A program made the translations under genes and the position numbers. A DNA stretch of 64,000 nt, taken from PALSA-894 sp963828625. Lineage in GTDB: Bacteria; Pseudomonadota; Alphaproteobacteria; Rhizobiales; Xanthobacteraceae. Numbering within the stretch: position 1 is the stretch's first letter; every line of letters begins with the position of its first letter. The notes beneath the pieces were generated by a model. The model worked only from the letters and a program-made list of their open reading frames with translations, did not search any database and had not been told where the DNA came from. The DNA lies in contig CAWHEX010000009.1 in NCBI GenBank assembly GCA_963828625.1, forward strand, positions 124,001 through 188,000. The letters are read 5' to 3'. Shown piece by piece: positions 33,630 through 42,675 of this stretch.

Positions 33630-34950
33630 TGTTCTCGACACCCGGAATGGTCGAGCTGTCGCTGATCCTGCTCGGCTTCATGATCGTCGTGCTGGCGAGC
33701 GGCGTCTGGATCGCGGTCGCGCTCGGGCTGGTCGGCTTTGTCGCGATGATGCTGACGACAAACGTGCCGCTCGGCACCGTGCTCGCCACCACGACCTGGA
33801 GCGCAAGCGCGTCGTGGACGCTGGCTGCGCTGCCGCTGTTCATCTGGATGGGCGAAATTCTCTTCCGCACCAAGCTGTCCGAGGAGATGTTCCGCGGCCT
33901 CTCGCCGTGGGTGCAATGGCTGCCGGGGCGGCTCACGCATGTGAACGTGATCGGCTGCGGCATCTTCGCGGCGGTGTCGGGCTCGTCGGCCGCGACCTGC
34001 GCGACCATCGGCAAGATCTCGCTGCCCGAACTCGACAAGCGCGGCTACGACAAGGGGCTGAGCCTCGGCTCGCTCGCGGGCTCCGGCACGCTCGGCCTGC
34101 TGATCCCGCCGTCGATCCCGATGGTGGTCTATGCCGTGACGGCGAACGTCTCGGTGCTGCAGGTTTTTCTCGCGCGGCTTCCTGCCCGGCCTGCTCGTGA
34201 TGGTGCTTTACTCCGGCTACATCATCGGCTGGTCGCTGCTCAATCCCGGCAAGGTGCCGCCGCGCGATCCGCCGATGCCGTTCCGACAGAAGATGCGCGA
34301 GTCCGCGAAGCTCATTCCCTGCCTGCTGCTGATCCTCGCGGTGTTCTTCTCGCTGGTGCTCGGCTTTGCGACCGCGACCGAATGCGCCGCATGGGGCGTG
34401 ACCGGCGCGCTGCTGCTGGCGTGGTGGAGCGGCACGCTGACGCGCGACACATTCTTCGAAAGCGTGATGAGCGCGACGCGGCTCACCTGCATGATCATGC
34501 TGATCCTGGCGGGCGCGGCCTACACCACCGCGGCGATGGCCTATACCGGCATTCCGGCCGCGCTGGCCGAATGGGTGAAGGGGCAGAACCTCACGCCCGG
34601 CATGCTCGCGCTCTATCTGAGCGTCATGTACATCATCCTCGGATGCCTGATCGACGGCATCTCGATGATCGTGCTGACCGCCGTGATCGTGCTGCCGATG
34701 GTCAAGCAGGCCGGGCTCGACCTGATCTGGTTCGGCGTCTACCTCGTCATCCATGTCGAGATGGCGCAGATCACGCCGCCGGTCGGCTTCAATCTGTTCG
34801 TGCTGCAGAACATGAGCGGGCGCGACACCTTGACCGTTGCGCGGGCGGCGTTTCCGTTCTTCCTGCTGCTGCTGGTCGCGGTGTTCATCATCACGGAATT
34901 TCCGCAGATCGTCCTGTTCCTGCCGAAACTGGCTTTTCCGCGATTCCTGA
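33629..34950 (+). CDS. dctM: TRAP transporter large permease, DctM type (frameshifts)
   Basis: About 440 residues, many TM segments. Start MFSTPGMVELSLILLGFMIV; hallmarks GEILFRTKLSEEMFRGLSPW, GIFAAVSGSSAATCATIGKI, GSGTLGLLIPPSIPMVVYAV, GCLIDGISMIVLTAVIVLPM and QITPPVGFNLFVLQNMSGRD. The frame breaks near 34175 and probably near the 3' end; the stop at 34948-34950 is the nearest sensible one after LPKLAF and is uncertain. It forms the ion-coupled translocation pore. Confidence 0.87.
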
Positions 34951-34989
34951 CGCTAAGATTTGTCCCAATCCACCGAAGGAGAAACCTCG

Positions 34990-35978
34990 ATGAACCGTCG
35001 TTTCCTATGCCGCCGGCGCTGATGCTCGGCGCCGCTGCTCGCGGCCGCTGCCCGCGTCGGCCCAGACCAAATGGAATCTGCCCGCGGCCTATCCGGCCGA
35101 CAATCCGCACTAGCGAAAACCTCGTCCTGTTCGCCAAGGACGTGGAGGCCGCGACCGGCGGCAAGCTCGTCGATCACGGTTCACCCGAACGCCTCGCTGT
35201 TCAAGGCGCCGGACATCAAGCGCGCGGTGCAGACCGGGCAGGCGCAGATGGGCGAGGTGCTGCTCTCGATCCACGAGAACGAGGACCCGATGTTCGGCAT
35301 CGACGTCGATGCCGTTCCTCGCGACCAGCTTCCCGGAAGTCGATGAAGCTCTACAAGGCCTCGAAGCCCGCGATCGAGAAGAAGCTCGCCGCGCAGGGCC
35401 TGATGCTGCTGTTCGCGGTGCCGTGGGCGCCGCAGGGCATCTACGCCAAGAAGGACCTCAACACGATCGAGGACATGAAGGGCCTGAAGTGGCGCTCCTA
35501 TAACGTCGGCACCGCGCAGATCGGCGAGCTGGTCGGCGCGCAGTCGGTGACGATCCAGGCGGCCGAACTGCCGCAGGCGCTCGCGACCGGCGTGGTCAAC
35601 TCGTTCATGTCGTCGGGCGGCACCGGCTACGACACGCAAGGTGTGGGAGTCGCTCGACCACTTCTACGACACGCAGGCCTGGATCCCGAAGGACTATCAC
35701 CTTCGTGAACAAGGCGGCGTTCGACGCGCTCGACAAGCCGACCGCAGGACGCGATCCTGAAGGCCGCCGCTGCCGCCGAGCCGCGCGGCTGGAAGATGTG
35801 GCAGGACAAGGCGCAGTGGTATCTCGACCAGCTCAAGGCCAAGGGCATGAAGGTGCAGCCGCCGAGCCCGGCGCTGGCGACCGGCTTCAAGAAGATCGGC
35901 GAGCAGCTCACCGCGGACTGGCTGAAGAAGGCCGGCGCCGACGGACAGGCGATCGTCGACGCATACAAGAAGATGTAA
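34990..35978 (+). CDS. dctP: TRAP transporter solute-binding protein, DctP type (many frameshifts)
   Basis: About 330 residues when rebuilt. An AAGGAG site precedes ATG at 34990; signal peptide ends ASAQ, then TKWNLPAAYPADNPH, GQAQMGEVLLSIHENEDPMF, FAVPWAPQGIYAKKDLNTIE, LKWRSYNVGTAQIGELVGAQ and FMSSGGTGYDT, all typical DctP. About seven breaks (near 35015, 35045, 35112, 35180, 35305, 35640 and 35700-35750) occur in 1 kb. That is dense; sequence error is likely but a true pseudogene cannot be excluded. It delivers ligand to DctQM. Confidence 0.82.
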
Positions 35979-35989
35979 CTCTGTTTCTT

Positions 35990-36015
35990 CCCCTCTCCCG
36001 CTTGCGGGAGAGGGG
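35990..36015. repeat. Palindromic repeat element after dctP
   Basis: A perfect 12-bp inverted repeat CCCCTCTCCCGC/GCGGGAGAGGGG with a 2-nt centre, flanked by T-rich and A-rich runs. Such elements are scattered between genes in many proteobacterial genomes. It may also cause partial transcription termination before the racemase gene. Confidence 0.7.
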
Positions 36016-36028
36016 AAAGAAAGAAACC

Positions 36029-36694
36029 ATGCCCCTCGGCGTCCTGATGCTCGACACGCGCTTTACGCGCTTCGTCGGCGACATCGGTAATCCGCAAAGC
36101 TACGACGAACCTGTGCTGTTCGAGGTCGTGCGCGGCGCGACGGTCGACAAGGTCGTCCCCGCGAAGGCGCCGCCGCTGATCGAGGATTTCGTTGCGGCGG
36201 GCGAGCGGCTGATCGCGCGAGGCGCCGACACGGTCACGACCGGGTGCGGCTTCCTCGTGCTCAATCAGGCCGAGCTTGCGGCGCGGCTCAGCGTTCCGGT
36301 CGCGACGAGTTCGCTGCTGCTCATTCCGGCGCTGATGAAGTTGCTGCCGAAAGGCAAACGGCTCGGCGTGCTGACGTTCTCGGCGCGCGACCTGACGCCT
36401 GCGCATTTCGTCGCCGCGGGTGCGCCGGCCGACACGCCGGTCGAGGGCGTGCAGCAGGACGGCGTGTTCCAGAGCGCGATCTACGAAAAGCCGTGCAACG
36501 ATAGCGTCGAGGCGCGCGGCGAAGAAGTCGTCGCGGCCGCGCGGCGGCTGATCGCGCGCCATCCCGACATCGGCGCGATCCTGTTCGAGTGCACCAATTT
36601 CCCGCCGCACCGCGCGGCCGTGAAGGAGGCGACCGGATTGCCGGTCTATGACGTGTTCACGCTGATCGGGATGCTGCGCAGCGCGGCGCGCTAG
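36029..36694 (+). CDS. Aspartate/glutamate/hydantoin racemase family protein
   Basis: 221 residues. Two cysteines expected for the two-base racemase mechanism are present: Cys73 in TVTTGCGFLVLNQ and Cys188 in ILFECTNFPPHR. The N-terminus is MPLGVLMLDTRFTRFVGDIG, and the central region TSSLLLIPALMKLLPKGKRL is typical of this superfamily. It is the last gene after the TRAP genes, in the same direction, so it may interconvert enantiomers of the imported cyclic amide or its amino-acid product. The exact substrate is unknown. Its stop overlaps that of the convergent hydrolase by one CTAG. Confidence 0.85.
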   Translation: MPLGVLMLDTRFTRFVGDIGNPQSYDEPVLFEVVRGATVDKVVPAKAPPLIEDFVAAGERLIARGADTVTTGCGFLVLNQAELAARLSVPVATSSLLLIPALMKLLPKGKRLGVLTFSARDLTPAHFVAAGAPADTPVEGVQQDGVFQSAIYEKPCNDSVEARGEEVVAAARRLIARHPDIGAILFECTNFPPHRAAVKEATGLPVYDVFTLIGMLRSAAR

Positions 36695-37500
36695 CGGTTG
36701 GCGCTCAGGAACGCGTCGATCGCCTTGTTGAACTCGGCCGCGCGCTCGAAATAGACCGAGTGGCCCGCGCGCTTGACCTGCGCGACGCGCGCGTTCGGCA
36801 TCAGCTTCGCCAGAATGTCGGAAAGAAACGGCGGATAGACGATGTCTTCCTCGCCGGTGAGCCAGAGCGTCGGCACGGTGAGTTTGCGCAGGTCTTCGGC
36901 GGGGCGAACGAGGCTCGCGCCGAGCTTTGCGCGCAGCGCGGCCTTGTCGATGCCACTGAGCGCGTCGATCTCCTGATAGAGAAAATGTGCGGCCGGCTGC
37001 TCGCGCGCGAGGCGCTCGCCGCCCGCCACATGGATGTTGTTCGCCTGATTGGCGGCGGCCGCCGCTGCGGCCTTGTGCTCCCATGCGGGCAACTGGTCGG
37101 GATCGGCGAACAGCGAGGGCGGTCGCGCGATCGTTCCGGCGGTCGAGGCGAGCACCAGCGCGCGCACGCGCGACGGATTGGCGAGCGAATAGTCGAGCGT
37201 GCTCCAGCCGCCCATCGATTGTCCGACGAGGCGCACGTCGTTCGCGCCGAGATGATCGATGAGGGCCGCAAGATCGCCTGTGTAGTCGGCCGGGTCGGGA
37301 CCGCCCGCGGGCGCGCTCGACGGCGCAAAGCCGCGATGCGCGAAGGTCACGCAGGTGTAGCGGTCGCGGAAATGCGGCACCTGCTGCCACCAGCTCAGGT
37401 GATTGCCGCCAAGCCCGTGCGCGAACATCAGCATCGGGCCCGCGCCTTCGACCTCGTAATAGATGCGACAGTCGGGCCGGTCGAGGTAACCGCGTTTCAT
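36691..37500 (-). CDS. Alpha/beta hydrolase (serine type)
   Basis: 269 residues. Oxyanion region MLMFAHGLGGNHLSWWQQVP; nucleophile elbow VRLVGQSMGGWSTLDYSLAN with Ser; acid near LWLTGEEDIVYPPFLSDILA; catalytic His in QVKRAGHSVYFERAAEFNKA. This layout matches 3-oxoadipate enol-lactonase/BioH-like hydrolases. It is convergent with the racemase gene and upstream of rnpB on the same strand. The substrate cannot be deduced. Confidence 0.88.
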   Translation of the reverse strand: MKRGYLDRPDCRIYYEVEGAGPMLMFAHGLGGNHLSWWQQVPHFRDRYTCVTFAHRGFAPSSAPAGGPDPADYTGDLAALIDHLGANDVRLVGQSMGGWSTLDYSLANPSRVRALVLASTAGTIARPPSLFADPDQLPAWEHKAAAAAAANQANNIHVAGGERLAREQPAAHFLYQEIDALSGIDKAALRAKLGASLVRPAEDLRKLTVPTLWLTGEEDIVYPPFLSDILAKLMPNARVAQVKRAGHSVYFERAAEFNKAIDAFLSANR

Positions 37501-37579
37501 TGAGCGATCCTGAGAAGCGAGAAGGCGGGAGCGCGATTGTCAGACGGCCGCGAGGGAAATGTCGAGGCCCGGAATTGGC

Positions 37580-37610
37580 GGGGGCCCGGCGGTGTTGCCG
37601 CCGAGCCCCC
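37580..37610 (-). terminator. Strong GC hairpin downstream of rnpB
   Basis: A 13-bp stem (one G-U pair) with a 5-nt loop lies just beyond the 3' end of RNase P RNA on the minus strand. No U-tract follows, so it may act as a 3' processing or stabilising structure and not a classic terminator. Confidence 0.55.
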
Positions 37611-37615
37611 TTAAC

Positions 37616-38034
37616 ATATCAGCCAGCCTGTAAGCCGGGTTCTGTAGGGCGATGGATAACAAGCCCATCGCGTGACGGCCATTCCTCTGGGACGTTGCTT
37701 GCGCAACGCCTCCAGCAACCTACCCGAACGGCCGGATCCGGACACAGATCCCGGGCATCATCGCTTGCGCGCTGATGCTCGCGCCGTCCCTATTCGGTCT
37801 TGCTCCCGGTGGGGTTTGCCGTGCCGCTTCCGTTGCCGGAAGCGCGGTGCGCTCTTACCGCACCGTTTCACCCTTGCGTCTTCCTTGCGGAAGGTCGCGG
37901 TCTCTTCTCTGTGGCACTGTCCCTGAGGTCGCCCTCGCCGGACGTTATCCGGCACCGTATGTCCATGGAGCCCGGACTTTCCTCTCAGGGCGACCTTTCG
38001 GCATTGCCCCAAGCGGCCGTCCAGCCGACTGACG
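37616..38034 (-). ncRNA. rnpB: RNase P RNA component, bacterial class A
   Basis: About 419 nt. On the minus strand the 5' part has GTCGGCTGGACGGCCGC and the universally conserved GAGGAAAGTCCGGGCTCC; the middle has AGGGTGAAACGGTGCGGTAA and GAGCGCACCG; the 3' part has TACAGAACCCGGCTTACAGG. These are the conserved regions I, II-III and V of bacterial RNase P RNA. It is the catalytic RNA that trims tRNA 5' leaders with the RnpA protein. The ends are placed from the P1 helix and are good to a few bases. Confidence 0.96.
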
Positions 38035-38105
38035 CGCAAGGTGTGGGATGGCGCGGCGCCCGCGTCAAGGGCGCCGCTTTGGTCCTCGTTAACGGAGCGA
38101 CAAGA

Positions 38106-38756
38106 TCACGCGCCCCGCGCCGTCATTACCGTACGCACCCGGCCGCAGTAATTGTGTGAGGTGCGCGTGCCGCGCGTGCCGTGCCCGCCCTGATACTTCG
38201 CGAGCGTGCCGCATACGCTGCCGCCCGCGAGCTTGTGCGCGCCCGCGAGGTAACGCATGCCCCATTCGAGGTTGGTGGCGGGCTCGTAGAGCGCCGCGCG
38301 CGTGCCGGCATAACCGAGACCGCGCGCCGTCTGGTACTTGATCTGCATCAGCCCGACCTCGCCGGCGCGGCCGGTGACGCGCGGATTGTAGTTCGACTCC
38401 ACCCGCACGACGGCGTTTGCAAGATCGGCTGGCACGCCATGCGCCGCGGCTTTCGCCGCGATGAGCGAGCTCAGCTCCGTCGACCGTGCCGGTTCTTCCA
38501 TGACGACCGCCGCGCGGCGCACCGTCCGCTCCTCGAAGTGCGCGGCGACGGTGCGCGTGTAGAGTTTCCGCGAATGCCGCGCTTGGCGCACGTGCCGCGC
38601 CGAACGATGCGTCTTTGCGTTTGTCGCCGCCGCCGGAAGGTTCTGCTCGAAAGCATTGAAGTATCGATCGTCGCGATAGGCTTCAGCGTTCGCCGCACTG
38701 CTCGCCCCCATGACACATGCGAACAGGAGAGGTGCCACGCCAAACTTTACCGTCAT
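38106..38756 (-). CDS. Lytic transglycosylase (SLT domain), secreted
   Basis: 216 residues. Signal peptide MTVKFGVAPLLFACVMGASS to ANAE; basic linker rich in His/Arg; then a family-1 lytic transglycosylase domain: HGVPADLANAVVRVESNYNP (catalytic Glu in VES), GEVGLMQIKYQTARGLGYAG, NLEWGMRYLAGAHK and LAKYQGGHG. It cleaves the glycan strand to 1,6-anhydromuropeptides. An in-frame start at 38840 is less likely because 38756 starts a good signal peptide. The C-terminus is arginine-rich, ending TVMTARGA. Confidence 0.88.
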   Translation of the reverse strand: MTVKFGVAPLLFACVMGASSAANAEAYRDDRYFNAFEQNLPAAATNAKTHRSARHVRQARHSRKLYTRTVAAHFEERTVRRAAVVMEEPARSTELSSLIAAKAAAHGVPADLANAVVRVESNYNPRVTGRAGEVGLMQIKYQTARGLGYAGTRAALYEPATNLEWGMRYLAGAHKLAGGSVCGTLAKYQGGHGTRGTRTSHNYCGRVRTVMTARGA

Positions 38757-38967
38757 TCTTTTTGTCCTTCTGTTTTTCACAACGAAGGACGCGCAGATGC
38801 TGGCGCAATGCGACGAGTTCGCGTTCAGGATCGGGCGCAAGCGAGGAAATATCCACGCTTGGCCATAGAAAGTTCATGCTTCGCATGAACTTCGCCACAT
38901 TCACGGAACTTGCCGCAACCATGATCGTGTTTTGCGTTTGGTCACTCAACGCAAGCGTTGATCGGGC

Positions 38968-39712
38968 TTACTTTTTCGCAGTCAGGCGCGCGAGCGTTTC
39001 GCGCGTGGAGGGGTCCGCTAACCCGTCGACGCGCGCGGGACGAAAATGCCGCTGAAAGGCCGTGACGACGCTGCGCGTGTTGTCGTCGTAGAGCTTGGTG
39101 ACCGGCGTGTCGTAGCCGAAGCGCGCAAGCTGCTTCTGCAATTGCTCGACGTCGGCGCCGCGATCGTTCGCCGACAACGTCCGCCCGCCGGTGATCGGCG
39201 CAGGCTCGACCCACACGCCGACGCCGGCGGCGGCGAGTCGCGCCCAGGGAAATTTCTCGCCCGGATCGTTCTTGCGCGTCGGCGCCACATCGGAATGCGC
39301 CGAGCACGCGCTCGCGCCGGATCGTGCGGCGCGAGAGGATCTCGCGGCAGAGTGCGATCAGCGCGTCGATCTGCGCGTCGGGGAAGTCGCGGTAGCCGAA
39401 CTCGTGGCCCGGATTGACGATCTCGATGCCGATCGAGCGCGCGTTGATGTCGGTCGCGCCCTTCCACGACGAAAGGCCCGCGTGCCAGGCGCGGCGCGAT
39501 TCCGGCACGAGTTGCTCGATACGGCCGTCCTCATGCACGAAGTAGTGCGAGGAAACTTTCGCTTCCTTGTCGCAAAGCCGCGCGAGCGCTTCCTCGGCCG
39601 TCGGCATGCCGGTGTAGTGCAGCAGCAGGATGTCGATGCGGACGTCGCGCGCGTCTTGGTTTGGTGACGGCGTCACCCTTCCGACGGTGGGTGAATCTGC
39701 CCTGAACGTCAT
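38968..39712 (-). CDS. amiD: N-acetylmuramoyl-L-alanine amidase with peptidoglycan-binding domain (one frameshift)
   Basis: About 248 residues. Amidase_2 domain with zinc-site motifs RIDILLLHYTGMPTAEEALA, VSSHYFVHEDGRIEQLVPES, AWHAGLSSWKGATDINARSI and, after a frame break near 39300, HSDVAPTRKNDPGEKFPWAR. A C-terminal peptidoglycan-binding helical bundle follows: GADVEQLQKQLARFGYDTPV and VVTAFQRHFRP. No signal peptide, so it probably recycles cytoplasmic or released muropeptides (AmpD/AmiD type). Its ATG overlaps the stop of the upstream FAD oxidase. Confidence 0.9.
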
Positions 39713-41299
39713 GGGTCGATGAGGACCCCGGGATTGAGCAGGCCCTGCGGGTCGAGCGCCTTTTTCGCCGCGCGCAGCGCGTCGGCGAACAGCGGCGGGC
39801 GCTGCCGGTCGTACCACGGACGGTGATCGCGCCCGACCGCGTGATGATGCGTGACCGTGCCGCCGTTCTCGATCACGGCGTCGAGCGCCGCGCTCTTGAT
39901 GGCGAGCCATTGCGCGCCGAGCTTTTGCTGATCGCCGAGCGCATGGAACGTGAAGTACGGCGCGGGGCCGTCCGGGTAGACATGCGTGAAGCGGCAGGTG
40001 ACCTGACCCTTGCGGCCGGTCGCTTCATGAATGGCATTCCCTGTCGCGCTCTTGATCGCGTCGTGGAATTTCTCGAAGCGGTCCCACGTAATCGACGTCT
40101 CGAACGTGTCGTTGATGACGCCGCGCAGGATCAGCCGCTCCATCGCGTAGGGCATGCGGATGAAGGCGTTGCGCCATACCCCGGCCGCGCCCTCGCGATG
40201 CGCGTCCGCGCCCGCCGCCTCCGGCGTGCCGCCATGATCCGCGCAGCATTCGAGCGCGCGCTTCATCCAGGGACCGACATCGTGATCGGCGGACTCGAAG
40301 GCCAGCACCATGATGGCGACCGAGCCGTCCGCCGCGCCGGTGTTGTACGCCTCGGTGGGATCGAGGATGCGGCAGTTCGACGGATAGAGGCCCGCCTGCG
40401 CGACCGCGCGCACGGCGCGCGCCGCCGCGAAGAAGTCCTTGAAGCGCACGGCGCCGCCCGCGCGGAAGGTCGGGCGATCCTGCAGGCGCATCCACGCCTG
40501 CGTGATGATGCCGAGAATGCCCTCCGAGCCGATCATCATGCGGTCCGGGCTCGGGCCCGCGCCGGAGCCGGGCAGGCGGCGGCTTTCGAGCGTGCCCTGC
40601 GGCGTCACCACGCGCAGCGATTCAACGAAATCGTCGATGTGGGTGTAGAGCGTCGCGAAGTGGCCGCCGCCGCGCGTCGCGATCCAGCCGCCGAGCGTCG
40701 AGTATTCAAAGCTCTGCGGAAAATGGCGCAGCGTCAGGCCGTGCGGCTTGAGTTGCGCTTCCAGCGCCGGGCCATAGGTGCCGCCTTCGATCAGCGCGGC
40801 GCGCGAGGTCTTGTCGACCTCCTTCACTTTTCCCATTTCGCGCAGGTCGATCGTCACCGCGCCCTTGTGGCCATTGCGCCTCGGCTCGACGCCGCCGCAG
40901 ACGCTCGAGCCGCCGCCGAACGGCGTGACCGTCGCGTCGGCATTGCCGGCCCAGTCGAGCACGGCGGCGATGTCGTGCTCGTCGCGCGGATAGGCGACGA
41001 CGTCGGGTGCGCTCGCGTAATCGCGCGCGAGGCCACGCGCGAGTTCCGGATAGGACTTGCCGTAGGTGTGCGCGGCGCGGTCGTAGTGGTCGGAGGTCGC
41101 GAACGGGAGTGAGGCGGGCGTGGTGACGCGCGGCGCGGCGAGCTTGATGTCTTCAAGGCGCGGGGCGGTCGCGCTCTCCTTCAGCGCCGATGCCGAAGCG
41201 CGCTTCCGCGCGCGCGAGCACGAAGGCTTCTTCCTCCGCGGTGAGGCTCTCGCCTTCGCGGCCCCAGCCGAAGTGTTTCAGGCGATTTTGTTGCGGCAT
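39709..41299 (-). CDS. FAD-linked oxidase, alkyl-DHAP synthase-like (frameshifts near the 5' end)
   Basis: About 530 residues. N-terminal LKHFGWGREGESLTAEEEAF, then a PCMH FAD domain: VTPFGGGSSVCGGVEPRRNG, HFPQSFEYSTLGGWIATRGG, GSGAGPSPDRMMIGSEGILG. C-terminal VTHHHAVGRDHRPWYDRQRP and DPQGLLNPGVLIDP. The HHH motif near the C-terminus is that of the alkyldihydroxyacetonephosphate-synthase branch of FAD oxidases, whose bacterial members have varied substrates. Frame breaks lie near 40965 and 41185. It is upstream of and overlaps the amidase gene. Confidence 0.83.
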
Positions 41300-41347
41300 G
41301 TTCGTCCCGGCTTTCGGGACAACAATAGCAAAGTCCGCACCTGCGTC

Positions 41348-41454
41348 ATGCCCCGCGAAGGCGGGGCATCCAGCAAGCGCCGGCCGCGCTGTTTGCGCTG
41401 CTGGTGACGCCTCCGGTGCTGGTGTTTACTGGATCGCCCGCCTGCGCGGGCGAT
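41348..41454. repeat. Composite REP-like element
   Basis: Two hairpins: ATGCCCCGC-gaag-GCGGGGCAT (41348-41369) and ATCGCCCGC-ctgc-GCGGGCGAT (41433-41454), separated by about 60 bp that include GCGCTGCTGGTG. The outer sequences (CGTCATGCCCC...GGGCGATGACG) mark a dispersed REP-type repeat of Bradyrhizobium-like genomes (from memory). It lies between divergent genes, just before the hydrolase start. Confidence 0.68.
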
Positions 41455-41469
41455 GACGACGGTGAAAGC

Positions 41470-42369
41470 ATGGCCATCAAACACGTCCGCACCTCCGTAC
41501 TCGACATCTCCTACGAGGAGAGCGGCCCGGCGGACGGCACGCCCGTCTTCCTGATGCATGGCTTTCCGTACGATCCGCGCGCGTTCGACGACGTGGTGCC
41601 GCTGCTGACCGCGCAAGGGTGTCGCGCGATCGTGCCCTATCTGCGCGGCTACGGGGCGACGCGGTTTCTTTCAGCCGACACGATGCGCTCGGGCGAGCAG
41701 GCCGCGCTCGGCAACGACCTGAAGGAGCTGATGGACGCGCTGGCGATCGAGCGCGCAGTGCTCGCGGGCTACGACTGGGGCGGACGCGCGGCCTGCATCG
41801 TTTCGGCGCTGTGGCCGGAGCGCGTGATCGGGCTCGTGACTGGTGGCGGCTACAACATGCATGACGTGAAGGGCTCGGCGAAGCCGGCCGATGCCGAGCA
41901 GGAACACCGTTACTGGTATCAGTATTACTTGTGCACCGAGCGCGGACGCGCAGGGCTGACGGAAAACCGCCGCGGCATCGCGAAGCTGCTCTGGACGCTC
42001 TGGTCGCCGCACTGGACGTTCGACGATGCGACCTTCGAGACGAGCGCGAAGTCGTTCGACAATCCGGATTTTGTCGATGTGGTGATCCATTCGTATCGCG
42101 TGCGCTACGGCTACGTGCCGGGCGACCCGGCGCTCGACGCAATCGAACGCAGGCTCGCCGCCAAGCCGGCGATTCCCGTGCCGGCGATCACGCTGCAGGG
42201 CGAGGCGACGGGCACGGTGCCGCCCGAGGCGTCGATCGCGCACGCGAAGTTCTTCACGGGGGCCTACCAGCGCCGCACGATCCCGCGCGTCGGGCACAAC
42301 ATTCCGGCGGAAGCGCCGCGCGAGACGGCTGACGCCGTGCTGGAACTTGTCCGGGCGAACCCGGCCTGA
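41470..42369 (+). CDS. Alpha/beta hydrolase, epoxide hydrolase/dehalogenase-like
   Basis: 299 residues. Oxyanion motif VFLMHGFPYDPRAFDDVVPL; nucleophile elbow RAVLAGYDWGGRAACIVSAL with Asp where serine hydrolases have Ser, as in epoxide hydrolases and haloalkane dehalogenases; catalytic His in TIPRVGHNIPAEAPRETADA. The cap domain contains EQEHRYWYQYYLCTERGRAG. Asp at the elbow argues for an epoxide or halide substrate. No frameshift. It precedes the rreB transcription unit. Confidence 0.88.
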   Translation: MAIKHVRTSVLDISYEESGPADGTPVFLMHGFPYDPRAFDDVVPLLTAQGCRAIVPYLRGYGATRFLSADTMRSGEQAALGNDLKELMDALAIERAVLAGYDWGGRAACIVSALWPERVIGLVTGGGYNMHDVKGSAKPADAEQEHRYWYQYYLCTERGRAGLTENRRGIAKLLWTLWSPHWTFDDATFETSAKSFDNPDFVDVVIHSYRVRYGYVPGDPALDAIERRLAAKPAIPVPAITLQGEATGTVPPEASIAHAKFFTGAYQRRTIPRVGHNIPAEAPRETADAVLELVRANPA

Positions 42370-42390
42370 GCCACCTTACAGCCGCGTAAC

Positions 42391-42419
42391 TTGCCAAATC
42401 AGCCGACGCACCCTAGCTT
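42391..42419 (+). promoter_or_regulatory. Housekeeping-sigma-type promoter of rreB
   Basis: TTGCCA (42391-42396), 17-bp spacer, TAGCTT (42414-42419): good match to the alphaproteobacterial sigma-70-type promoter. It predicts a start near 42426, 15 nt before the extended Shine-Dalgarno sequence. Confidence 0.65.
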
Positions 42420-42425
42420 CGCTGC

Positions 42426-42604
42426 GTCGTCAACCTAACTGAAAGGAGGTGATCCAGTGTCTCATTGTCATTCGCCGATCACGGCAAGCTGGATCGAAGC
42501 CTCTGCCGGAGCATGTTGCTCCTAAGGCTCGCGGATTCAGCCAGATAGCCGGTTATCGGCTAGGCAATGCGGGGTCGTCCGAAAGGACGGCCCCTCTTGT
42601 TTTT
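42426..42604 (+). ncRNA. rreB: rreB small mRNA with extended Shine-Dalgarno sequence
   Basis: A self-contained transcription unit of about 180 nt: promoter, 17-nt sequence GAAAGGAGGTGATCCAG (42441-42457) fully complementary to the 3' end of 16S rRNA (C-U-G-G-A-U-C-A-C-C-U-C-C-U-U-U-C), short reading frame, and a strong terminator. This matches the rreB gene (ribosome-regulated expression in Bradyrhizobiaceae) I know as a ~165-nt small mRNA that binds 30S subunits through a 17-nt Shine-Dalgarno and is poorly translated from GTG. Such long pairing probably titrates or stalls 30S subunits. The annotation is by structure and memory; an alignment is still needed. Confidence 0.82.
42457..42525 (+). 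CDS. rreB: rreB micro-protein (22 residues)
   Basis: A GTG start, whose first G is the last base of the extended Shine-Dalgarno, opens a 22-codon frame beginning MSHCHSPITASWIEAS and ending with two cysteines before a serine and TAA. The reported rreB peptide of Bradyrhizobium japonicum is 14 residues, so the length here differs or translation starts elsewhere. The peptide is Cys/His-bearing. Whether it is functional, or only a device coupling the RNA to the ribosome, is unknown. Confidence 0.6.
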   Translation: MSHCHSPITASWIEASAGACCS

Positions 42605-42606
42605 TC
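42571..42606 (+). terminator. Rho-independent terminator of rreB
   Basis: Stem GGGGTCGTCC/GGACGGCCCC (one G-U pair), tetraloop GAAA, then TCTTGTTTTTTC. An almost ideal intrinsic terminator. Confidence 0.95.
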
Positions 42607-42675
42607 GGCATCAGTGCGTTCTGAAAACAGGCTGCATGCCGGGCGATTTCCGCGTTCCGTTCGAGCGGGTTGTAA

